Both the position numbers and the translations under genes were made by a program. DNA of 5,199 nucleotides from Bacillota bacterium (GTDB taxonomy: Bacteria > Bacillota > Clostridia > Acetivibrionales > DSM-1351): the NCBI GenBank assembly GCA_023436515.1, contig JAEZIV010000270.1, positions 1 to 5,199 on the forward strand, in the 5' to 3' direction. The number at the start of each line of letters is the position of its first letter. The first letter of the stretch is position 1. Of the stretch, positions 1 through 5,199 are shown piece by piece. The notes beneath the pieces are model-generated. The model worked only from the letters and a program-made list of their open reading frames with translations, ran no database searches and was not told where the DNA came from.

Positions 1-816
1 TGCTCCTCCTCCCTTTTCCTCATCAAATCTGGACATGATACCTATGCTGATAAGTATAAATACCATCATTATTATTGAAATTGCTGATCCAAAATTCCAA
101 TCATTCAACTGAATAAACTGTCTTTCAATAAAGTTTCCTATCAGCGTATACTGCCCTCCGCCAAGTAGCTTTGAAATTACAAAGGTTGTAACCGCAGGCA
201 TAAAAACCATTGTTATGCCGGACATCACACCGGGAATGCTAAGGGGCAGAGTAACCCTCCTAAATACCGTCAGACTATTCCCTCCAAGATCCTGAGCAGC
301 CTCTACCAGTTTTCCATCTATTTTCATCAGTACCGTATAAATGGGTAAAATCATAAAGGGCAGAAAATTATATACCATACCCAGTACAACAGCTGCATCT
401 GTATAAAGAATGTTGATTTTGGGCAGGTTAAAGAAGGCTAATACAGAATTAATTATTCCATTCTTCTCCAGCAATGTAAGCCAGGCATATGTTCTGAGCA
501 AAAAGTTCATCCACATGGGGATTATGAACAGCATCGAAATTGTAGTGCTCTTACTGAACTGCTTACTGGCAAGTATCATCGCAACAGGATATCCCAGCAC
601 CAGACAAACAAAGGTGCTGAACAAAGCCAGCCCCAGTGACTTTAGCAGTACCGATATGTATATCGGCGTAAAGAACTTATAAAAATTGTCCAGTGTAAAT
701 CTTATACCTTGCTCATCTCTGACAGTAAAGGCATAAAATAGTATCAGAAATGAGGGGACTACAATAAATATTATCATCCATATCAGATATGGATAGGATA
801 CCCATTTCCTTTTCAT
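1..816 (-). CDS. potB: Spermidine/putrescine ABC transporter permease PotB (3' end cut by window edge)
   Basis: This is one of the two inner-membrane subunits of the polyamine importer, which with PotC forms the channel driven by PotA. The frame is open for 272 codons from the ATG at 814-816 to the left edge, with no stop. PotB proteins are usually about 275 residues, so only a few residues are missing. Six hydrophobic segments are visible, at roughly residues 11-30, 56-85, 93-115, 140-163, 198-216 and 243-262. The ABC-permease EAA loop lies at 172-196 (EAAQDLGG, then the LPLSIPG end), where PotA docks. The segment [13 protein letters not shown] (100-112) is typical of PotB-type permeases. 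The ATG overlaps the potA stop (ATGA), indicating translational coupling; an AAGGA inside potA (827-831) lies 10 bases upstream. The family call is firm. The polyamine substrate is inferred from similarity and from the regulator-potA-potB order. Confidence 0.93.
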   Translation of the reverse strand, partial: MKRKWVSYPYLIWMIIFIVVPSFLILFYAFTVRDEQGIRFTLDNFYKFFTPIYISVLLKSLGLALFSTFVCLVLGYPVAMILASKQFSKSTTISMLFIIPMWMNFLLRTYAWLTLLEKNGIINSVLAFFNLPKINILYTDAAVVLGMVYNFLPFMILPIYTVLMKIDGKLVEAAQDLGGNSLTVFRRVTLPLSIPGVMSGITMVFMPAVTTFVISKLLGGGQYTLIGNFIERQFIQLNDWNFGSAISIIMMVFILISIGIMSRFDEEKGGGA

Positions 817-1865
817 TCCTCACCCGTCCTTTTCATTATGTGAATATCATTTGGATTCAAGGACATGCCTATGGTTGTTCCAACCTCAGCCATTTCGGTA
901 TTGTGTATGGTCCAGGTAACATCCTTGCCCTCTACAAGCATTTCAAAGTGAACACCCTTAAAGGTCACAGATTTTACCACTCCGGTGATCATGGCATTTT
1001 CAAGACCCACCAGCTTAATGTCCTCCGGTCTTACAACAACGTCAACCTTTTCATTATTTTCAAAGCCCTTGTCCAGACATTCAAATACACGGCCTGCAAA
1101 ATCAACACTATAATCCTTGAGCATAGTACCTCTAATGATATTGCTCTCTCCAATAAAATCCGCTACAAAGGCATTTTTGGGCTCATTATATATCATTTGG
1201 GGAGTACCTATCTGCTGAATAATTCCCTTATTCATAACAACGATTGTATCAGACATGGTAAGTGCTTCCTCTTGGTCATGGGTGACATACACAAAGGTAA
1301 TACCGGTACGCTTATGAATATTCTTCAGCTCCAACTGCATTTCTTTTCTGAGCTTCAGATCAAGAGCCCCAAGGGGCTCATCCAGCAGCAGCACCTCGGG
1401 CTGATTAACCAGGGCTCTTGCAATGGCTACTCTTTGCTGCTGGCCTCCTGAAAGAGACTCAACGGATCTCTTGTTAAACCCTTTGAGGTTCACCATTTCA
1501 AGCATTTCGTCAACTTTTTTATTGATTATACCCTTGTCCATTTTCTTTATTTTCAAACCGAAGGCTATATTGTCATGCACATTCATATGAGGAAACAGCG
1601 CATACCTCTGAAAAACAGTATTAACCTTTCTTTGATATGGAGGTACATTATTAATCTTTTTACCCTCAAAAAAAACATCCCCTGTGTCGGGGGATTCAAA
1701 TCCACCTATAATCCTTAAGGTTGTTGTCTTTCCGCAGCCACTTGGTCCGAGAAAGGTAACAAATTCATTTTTCAGTACATACAAATTGATATTTTTAAGA
1801 ACCTCTGTTTGTCCATAACTCTTACAAATATCCTTTAATAAAATTATTGGCTGATTCTCGTTCAT
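813..1865 (-). CDS. potA: Spermidine/putrescine ABC transporter ATPase PotA
   Basis: This 350-residue cytoplasmic ATPase powers polyamine import by binding the EAA loops of PotB and PotC. Every ABC motif is intact: Walker A GPSGCGKT (40-47), Q-loop in [10 protein letters not shown] (Q86), signature LSGGQQQR (138-145), Walker B VLLLDEP (158-164, catalytic E163), D-loop ALD (167-169) and switch histidine H196. A C-terminal extension of about 110 residues with VRPEDI near 278 is a TOBE-type regulatory domain, as in PotA and other CUT1/MOI-type ATPases. The ATG at 1863-1865 is preceded by GGGAGA (1871-1876) at 5 bases. The gene begins 52 bases after the regulator stop, with no terminator between, so it is probably cotranscribed. 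Iron (FbpC) and phosphonate-type ATPases share this architecture, but the PotB partner and PuuR-like regulator make PotA the best name. Confidence 0.95.
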   Translation of the reverse strand: MNENQPIILLKDICKSYGQTEVLKNINLYVLKNEFVTFLGPSGCGKTTTLRIIGGFESPDTGDVFFEGKKINNVPPYQRKVNTVFQRYALFPHMNVHDNIAFGLKIKKMDKGIINKKVDEMLEMVNLKGFNKRSVESLSGGQQQRVAIARALVNQPEVLLLDEPLGALDLKLRKEMQLELKNIHKRTGITFVYVTHDQEEALTMSDTIVVMNKGIIQQIGTPQMIYNEPKNAFVADFIGESNIIRGTMLKDYSVDFAGRVFECLDKGFENNEKVDVVVRPEDIKLVGLENAMITGVVKSVTFKGVHFEMLVEGKDVTWTIHNTEMAEVGTTIGMSLNPNDIHIMKRTGEE

Positions 1866-1917
1866 ATATTTCTCCCGATTAATAAAAATATATCAATGCT
1901 TTTTTATCTCTACATAA

Positions 1918-2457
1918 TTAAAAGTTTGGTGGCGAGGAAACCCACAACACAACTGCTTCACTCTTACCTGAATTCTTTATATTATGTGGTACCCCGGGCT
2001 TAAAATAAAAGCTCTCACCCTTTTTTACCTTAAATTGCTGGGTTCCCAGGCATACTGTGACACCCCCACTAACAACATATCCAAATTCTTCCCCTTCGTG
2101 AGGATTGTCAATGTCGGAAAACCCTCCCGGACCCAATGTAATAAGAATGGGTTCCATTGTATTTTTCTGTGCATTGGATATAAGCCATCTTATTTCATAT
2201 CCCGACTCCTTATCCTCTTTTACAAAAACCTCATCTTTCTTAAAAACTACCTTTTCGTTAACTGATTCATTAAAGAAATCCTTTAAATTGGTTCCAAGAG
2301 ACTCAAGTATATCCATAAGTGTAGCGATGGACGGGGAGGTCAGATTTCTCTCAAGCTGCGAAATAAAACCTTTTGATAGCTCGCAGCGTCCGGCCAGAGC
2401 TTCCAGAGTCAGGCCATTTTTTATCCTCAACTGTTTGATCTTTTCACCAATATTCAT
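1918..2457 (-). CDS. XRE-family regulator with C-terminal cupin domain (PuuR-like), probable regulator of the pot operon
   Basis: This is a 179-residue DNA-binding regulator. The N-terminal XRE helix-turn-helix covers about residues 3-63 (IGEKIKQLRIKNGLTLEAL, recognition helix near SKGFISQLER, then the SPSIATLMDILESLG stretch). A linker follows, then a small-molecule-binding cupin barrel at about 100-176. Cupin motif 1 is around PHEGEEFGYVVSGG (H120, E123/E124) and motif 2 around GESFYFKPGVPHNIKN (H158). The domain order matches E. coli PuuR and the XRE-cupin proteins that often precede potABCD in Firmicutes. The ATG at 2455-2457 is preferred over an in-frame TTG three bases upstream: GAGGT at 2463-2467 lies 5 bases from the ATG but only 2 from the TTG. 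As first gene of the operon it probably represses its own promoter and responds to polyamines or a related metabolite. The family call is solid; ligand and sign of regulation are inferred. Confidence 0.9.
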   Translation of the reverse strand: MNIGEKIKQLRIKNGLTLEALAGRCELSKGFISQLERNLTSPSIATLMDILESLGTNLKDFFNESVNEKVVFKKDEVFVKEDKESGYEIRWLISNAQKNTMEPILITLGPGGFSDIDNPHEGEEFGYVVSGGVTVCLGTQQFKVKKGESFYFKPGVPHNIKNSGKSEAVVLWVSSPPNF

Positions 2458-2472
2458 CAATTACCTCGTTCA

Positions 2473-2485
2473 GCTGCCAAGCAGC
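2473..2485 (-). promoter_or_regulatory. Small GC hairpin in the regulator leader, next to the ribosome binding site
   Basis: A perfect 5-bp stem (GCTGC / GCAGC) with a 3-base loop lies in otherwise AT-rich DNA, five bases upstream of the GAGGT ribosome binding site of the XRE-cupin gene. In the mRNA it could influence ribosome access or protect the 5' end. No T-run follows, so it is not a terminator. The stem is short and could be chance. Confidence 0.3.
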
Positions 2486-2515
2486 AATTAACTCATTTAA
2501 ATTACCTATGCAAGG

Positions 2516-2573
2516 CTTATTCTTGTTTGAGTAAAGTAAACTTTTTGTTTACTTTGATTAAACAAGAAATAAG
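2516..2573. repeat. Long imperfect inverted repeat downstream of the regulator promoter (candidate operator)
   Basis: The left arm (2516-2541) and right arm (2547-2573) are separated by TTTTT. The inner 20 bases of each arm (2522-2541 and 2547-2566) match at 17 of 20 positions. The outer CTTATT / AATAAG parts also pair if one base is bulged. The repeat begins inside the -10 box of the predicted promoter and covers the transcription start and early leader, the usual place for a repressor operator. It contains the palindrome AAAGTAAACTTT (2533-2544). Binding by the XRE-cupin protein is inferred from position. The repeat could also fold as an AT-rich RNA hairpin. Confidence 0.6.
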
Positions 2574-2599
2574 GTATCACATAATAAAAAATATGTCAA
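2571..2599 (-). promoter_or_regulatory. Sigma-A-type promoter of the regulator-potAB operon
   Basis: On the minus strand a perfect -35 TTGACA (2594-2599) is followed by a 17-base spacer and a -10 TACCTT (2571-2576), preceded by TGA, an extended -10 (TGn) element. The -10 hexamer matches the consensus at three of six positions, offset by the perfect -35, ideal spacing and TGn. Transcription would start near 2564, giving a leader of about 105-110 bases before the ATG at 2457. The flanking palindromes suggest it is controlled. Confidence 0.68.
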
Positions 2600-2612
2600 C
2601 AATTACTCAAAT

Positions 2613-2624
2613 AAAGTACACTTA
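2613..2624. promoter_or_regulatory. Second candidate operator, upstream of the -35 box
   Basis: AAAGTACACTTA contains the palindrome AAGT-AC-ACTT (2614-2623). It matches the downstream site AAAGTAAACTTT (2533-2544) at 10 of 12 positions, and at 11 of 12 when the preceding T is included and the last base dropped. The centres of the two sites are 80 bp apart and the promoter lies between them. Paired sites suit a dimeric XRE regulator that binds on both sides of its promoter. Which protein binds is inferred. Confidence 0.45.
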
Positions 2625-2664
2625 TTTTTTTGTTCAAACAGATTAACTATGAAAATATACGAAC

Positions 2665-2707
2665 AAAAAAAGACACATCAGCCAAATATAGATAAACAGG
2701 TGTGTCC
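2665..2707 (-). terminator. Probable intrinsic terminator of the amino-acid transporter operon
   Basis: In the minus-strand transcript a GACACA / TGTGTC stem (2701-2706 with 2672-2677) is followed directly by seven T (2665-2671). It lies about 85 bases after the ATPase stop, where the right-hand operon should end. The 23-base loop is large; an inner CC/GG pairing with a bulge could shorten it. The stem is weak, so confidence is moderate. No T-run follows on the plus strand. Confidence 0.5.
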
Positions 2708-2790
2708 ATGACTCGATATTAGCCGATATGACTATTATTAATTTATAAATATAAGCAAAATACATCCCTTTATAGTAAGGTATACAGTAA

Positions 2791-3558
2791 TCATTCGCCC
2801 TGCTTAAACCCTCTTATGAACATCCTTGTTCTCTCATTTTTGGGATTTGTAAAAAGCTCCTCAGGTGAACCTTGTTCCACAATAACACCATTGTCCATGA
2901 AAATAACCCTGTCTGCCACTTCCCGGGCAAAGCCCATCTCATGTGTGACAACCACCATAGTCATATGCTCCTCTGCCAGCTTTCTGATTACCTTCATAAC
3001 CTCTACAGTTAGCTCAGGATCGAGAGCCGAGGTGGGTTCATCAAAAAACAACACATCCGGTCTAAGAGCCAATGCCCTTGCTATAGCAACTCTTTGGCTT
3101 TGTCCTCCAGATAGCTCACAGGGATATGCCTCAGCCTTATCCTCAAGTCCCATTTTTTCAAGTAGTCTGACAGCCTCTGCTTTTGCTTCCTGGACTGAAA
3201 TGCCAGCTACACTTACAGGCGCTTCAATTATGTTTTTCAAAACACTAAAATGAGGAAAAAGGTTATAATTCTGAAAGACAAGACCGAGTTTAAGCCTTAT
3301 TTCTCTAAGTTTTTTCTTACTGGTGTATTCGGGCTTCCCATACTTATTGGTGTCTACCATTAATTCATCTTCAACAGAAATCTTGCCTCTATCAATTCTT
3401 TCGAGAAGGTTGATACATCGAAGCAATGTACTTTTACCGGAGCCGGAAGGCCCGATAATGGCTACTACCTCGCCCTTGTTAACCTCTATTGAAATACCTG
3501 TTAGTACTGCCTTACCGCCAAAACTCTTAAATATATTTGATGCCTCAATCATTTTCAT
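2791..3558 (-). CDS. Polar amino acid ABC transporter ATP-binding protein (GlnQ/HisP type)
   Basis: This 255-residue cytoplasmic ATPase energises the amino-acid importer encoded just upstream. All motifs are intact: Walker [10 protein letters not shown] (36-44), Q-loop in [10 protein letters not shown] (Q96), signature LSGGQSQR (149-156), Walker B VLFFDEP (169-175, E174), SALDPE D-loop (177-182) and switch histidine H206 in [15 protein letters not shown]. The THEMGFAR stretch and the short length without a TOBE domain are hallmarks of the PAAT family (GlnQ, HisP, ArtP). An internal ATG at 3550-3552 is a possible alternative start, since the best upstream Shine-Dalgarno-like AAAGGA is about 14 bases from the first ATG, which is rather far. 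It follows the permease by 83 bases with no convincing terminator, so cotranscription is likely. The exact amino acid cannot be told from the ATPase. Confidence 0.93.
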   Translation of the reverse strand: MKMIEASNIFKSFGGKAVLTGISIEVNKGEVVAIIGPSGSGKSTLLRCINLLERIDRGKISVEDELMVDTNKYGKPEYTSKKKLREIRLKLGLVFQNYNLFPHFSVLKNIIEAPVSVAGISVQEAKAEAVRLLEKMGLEDKAEAYPCELSGGQSQRVAIARALALRPDVLFFDEPTSALDPELTVEVMKVIRKLAEEHMTMVVVTHEMGFAREVADRVIFMDNGVIVEQGSPEELFTNPKNERTRMFIRGFKQGE

Positions 3559-3641
3559 CTTTAATTAATTCATCCTTTCAGGCCTACCCCGGTAATAATT
3601 ATCATGCTTAAGCTTATTTGAGCAACAATCTGACAACCTGC

Positions 3642-4274
3642 TTACCTGTAATAATTAAGTTTATTCTCGGCAAGCCTAAATACCTGGGCTACAATAAGAT
3701 TCATAACATAGTAGAACACTCCTGCCACAATCAAGGGTTGAATTGAGGCCGTTCTACTCATTTCGTTGTTAGCCATTCTGAACATTTCTGCAATACCAAT
3801 GGCAGTTGCCAATGCAGTATCCTTAACAAGGGTTATTACCTCATTGCTGGTGGCCGGAAGTATTCGTTTTATAACCTGGGGAAGTATAATCTTGAAAAAC
3901 ACCTGAGTCCTTGTAAAGCCCAAAACCTCTCCTGCTTCATACTGTCCCTTTGCAATCGACTCAATTCCACCTCTGAAGATTTCGGCGAAGTAAGCTGCAT
4001 AGTTCAGTGAAAAGGCAATAACCGCGGCTGCAAATCTGTCAATGGTACCCCCAAAAATATAATAGGGCCCGAAATATACCGCTACAAGCTGTAGCATCAG
4101 CGGTGTACCTCTCATGATTGAAATGTATATACCAGTCAATCCATTAACTAAAAAATTTCTTGATCTTCTACCAAAGGATATGATAAGCCCCAAGGGTAAT
4201 GCGAATATTAAAGTAAGTACGAATAATTGAACTGTTACAATCATTCCCTCACCCAGTAAAGATATCAGCCTCAC
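3642..4274 (-). CDS. Polar amino acid ABC transporter permease (HisM/GlnP type)
   Basis: This 210-residue inner-membrane subunit probably acts as a homodimer, since only one permease gene is present. Hydrophobic segments lie at about 10-34, 45-74, 82-100, 148-165 and 178-197, the roughly five-helix layout of HisMQ proteins. RGTPLMLQL (55-63) and the EAA loop EAGEVLGFTRTQVFFKIILPQ, without its last residue, at 113-132 are diagnostic of the PAAT permease family and mark the ATPase docking site. The start is GTG (4272-4274), supported by a strong AGAGGAGA (4281-4288) six bases upstream; no better start is in frame nearby. It is separated from the binding-protein gene by an intrinsic terminator, so its expression probably depends on read-through or on a weak local promoter. 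The call is firm; the substrate is not determinable. Confidence 0.93.
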   Translation of the reverse strand: MRLISLLGEGMIVTVQLFVLTLIFALPLGLIISFGRRSRNFLVNGLTGIYISIMRGTPLMLQLVAVYFGPYYIFGGTIDRFAAAVIAFSLNYAAYFAEIFRGGIESIAKGQYEAGEVLGFTRTQVFFKIILPQVIKRILPATSNEVITLVKDTALATAIGIAEMFRMANNEMSRTASIQPLIVAGVFYYVMNLIVAQVFRLAENKLNYYR

Positions 4275-4312
4275 AAATAATCTCCTCTCAAAACTGCAGC
4301 TATGTATACATA

Positions 4313-4341
4313 ATTATATTAAAATAAACCGTTAAAATCTA
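4313..4341 (-). promoter_or_regulatory. Possible weak promoter in front of the permease gene
   Basis: A perfect TATAAT (4313-4318 on the minus strand) lies about 40 bases upstream of the GTG start and downstream of the terminator after the binding-protein gene. Seventeen bases further upstream there is only a poor -35 (about three of six positions). In DNA this AT-rich a TATAAT is easily found by chance, so this is only a candidate. Confidence 0.22.
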
Positions 4342-4396
4342 CATAATAAAAGCTGTTTCCTTTATTAATTACATAAAATTAATAAACTAACCATAT

Positions 4397-4436
4397 AAAA
4401 ATAAAAATTAAGGCTGATACCTTTTGATATCAGCCT
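4397..4436 (-). terminator. Intrinsic terminator between the binding-protein and permease genes
   Basis: A perfect 9-bp stem, AGGCTGATA (4411-4419) with TATCAGCCT (4428-4436), closes an 8-base loop. On the minus strand it is followed by TTAATTTTTATTTTTAT, a T-rich tail. The stem starts 23 bases after the TAG stop of the binding-protein gene. This is a standard Rho-independent terminator placed inside the operon, which would lower permease and ATPase mRNA relative to binding-protein mRNA. Confidence 0.82.
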
Positions 4437-4459
4437 AGGATAACATTACCTTCAACTGC

Positions 4460-5199
4460 CTATTTATTGATGATTGATATGTCTCTGCCAAACCACTTGT
4501 TTGATATTTCAGTAATCTTTCCGTCCTTAGCCATTTCCTTCAAGGTATCGTTTACCTTAGTCATGAGCTGTACATCGGCGGTTCTGAAGCCAATACCATA
4601 CTCCTCTCCGGTAAGACCCTCCTCAAGTACTCTATACTTTTCACTCTTCATCTGAATATAGTACCTTGCAACTATTTCATCCATTGCAACAGCATCTACA
4701 TTTCCTGTCTTCAGGTCCAAAAGGCACATATTATTGTCTTTGAGTTCTATCACATCCTTAAGAGTTGCCTTGAAATCACCTTTGGAATTTAATGCATCAG
4801 CCGCACTGGAGGCCGCCTGCAATGCCAGAGTCTTGCCCTTAAGGTCTGCAAGGTTGTTTACTTTTGAATCTGCCAGAACTACAAGCACCTGCTGATTGTT
4901 CATATAAGGATCAGAGAAAAGAATATTTTTCTTTCTATCCTCAGTAATTGTGAGTCCATTCCATATGCAGTCAATGTTTCCGGTATTGAGCTCCTGCTCC
5001 TTTGTATCCCAGTTGATTGGCTGAAGCTTTAATTTAACACCAAGCCTACTGGCAACTTCCTGTGCCAGATCAATATCATAGCCAACTATATTGTTGTCTT
5101 CATCTCTGAAACCCATAGGAGGAAAGCTATCATCTAAGCCTAAAACAAGCTCACCCTTTTCCTTTACCTTGTCCCAAGACAAATCTTGAGCAGCTGCGT
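4460..5199 (-). CDS. Amino acid ABC transporter substrate-binding protein, family 3 (5' end cut by window edge)
   Basis: This extracytoplasmic solute-binding protein captures an amino acid and delivers it to the permease. About 246 codons are visible, ending in TAG at 4460-4462. The frame stays open to the right edge, and residues before the mature start read AAAQDLSWDKVKEKG, a typical post-signal linker. The signal peptide, with an expected lipoprotein cysteine in a Gram-positive host, therefore lies outside the window. A TTG at 5180-5182 within this stretch is not a credible start. Family 3 (SBP_bac_3) features are GYDIDLAQEVASRLGV, IDCIWNGLTITEDRKKNILF with the arginine after TITED that normally grips the ligand carboxylate, and VDAVAMDEIVARYY with an aspartate normally binding the amino group. 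These point to an alpha-amino acid ligand. The side-chain specificity (polar, basic, cystine or other) cannot be set from sequence alone. Its neighbours are the matching permease and ATPase. Confidence 0.92.
   Translation of the reverse strand, partial: AAAQDLSWDKVKEKGELVLGLDDSFPPMGFRDEDNNIVGYDIDLAQEVASRLGVKLKLQPINWDTKEQELNTGNIDCIWNGLTITEDRKKNILFSDPYMNNQQVLVVLADSKVNNLADLKGKTLALQAASSAADALNSKGDFKATLKDVIELKDNNMCLLDLKTGNVDAVAMDEIVARYYIQMKSEKYRVLEEGLTGEEYGIGFRTADVQLMTKVNDTLKEMAKDGKITEISNKWFGRDISIINK

Noticed and set aside
410..682. Plus-strand open frame of 90 codons
   Set aside because: It is antisense to potB, which is a full-length membrane protein in the opposite frame.
789..1451. Plus-strand open frame of 220 codons
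   Set aside because: It lies entirely antisense to potA, whose ABC motifs are all intact, and its translation shows no recognisable domain.
2458..2460. TTG start for the regulator, one codon before the ATG
   Set aside because: It is only 2 bases from the Shine-Dalgarno GAGGT; the adjacent ATG has better spacing and is the preferred codon.
2105..2491. Plus-strand open frame of 128 codons
   Set aside because: It is antisense to the XRE-cupin regulator and its control region, with no family resemblance.
2712..2730. Direct repeat of CGATAT in the intergenic region
   Set aside because: Two 6-base copies in AT-rich DNA are within chance expectation and are not linked to any promoter element.
2461..2790. 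Search for a riboswitch, tRNA, small RNA gene or short ORF in the 330-base gap
   Set aside because: Beyond the promoter, palindromes, leader hairpin and terminator listed, I see no conserved RNA motif and no short frame with a credible ribosome binding site.
2816..3253. Plus-strand open frame of 145 codons
   Set aside because: Antisense shadow of the GlnQ/HisP-type ATPase; low-complexity Ser/Thr-rich translation is typical of an antisense frame.
3559..3641. Short palindromes TACCCCGGTA (3585-3594) and GCTTAAGC (3606-3613) between permease and ATPase genes
   Set aside because: They are too short to form stable hairpins and neither is followed by a T-run, so no terminator or operator can be supported.
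5180..5182. TTG as start of the binding-protein gene
   Set aside because: The frame continues upstream to the window edge and a family 3 binding protein needs a signal peptide before this point.

Overview
The window looks like chromosomal DNA from a low-GC Firmicute, most likely a member of the Clostridia. It is AT-rich, has strong AGGAG-type ribosome binding sites and intrinsic terminators ending in T-runs, and its proteins resemble clostridial transporters. This placement is inference from sequence character; no species marker is present. All six genes lie on the minus strand, so the window reads from right to left.

Right half (about 5199 to 2665): an amino-acid ABC importer of the polar amino acid (PAAT/HisMQP) type. 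The order is substrate-binding protein (5' end, including the signal peptide, outside the window), then a 185-base gap with a strong intrinsic terminator, then the membrane permease (GTG start), then the ATPase. A probable terminator closes the unit at about 2665-2707. The terminator just after the binding-protein gene probably lets only part of transcription continue, so that binding protein is made in excess over the membrane complex.

Middle (2458 to 2790): a 330-base control region without a gene. It holds the terminator of the right-hand operon, a good sigma-A-type promoter (TTGACA, 17-base spacer, extended -10), two palindromic AAAGTNNACTT-like sites on either side of it, a long imperfect inverted repeat running from the -10 box into the leader, and a small GC hairpin just before the ribosome binding site of the next gene.

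Left half (2457 to 1): the start of a spermidine/putrescine uptake operon, namely an XRE-cupin regulator of the PuuR type, the ATPase PotA and the permease PotB. potA and potB overlap by ATGA, and PotB runs off the left edge within a few residues of its usual end. The second permease PotC and the binding protein PotD would be expected next, outside the window.

Together the genes describe two adjacent importers of nitrogen-rich solutes, each in its own transcription unit. The families and layout are known. I found no convincing new system; the most informative part is the control region in front of the regulator.
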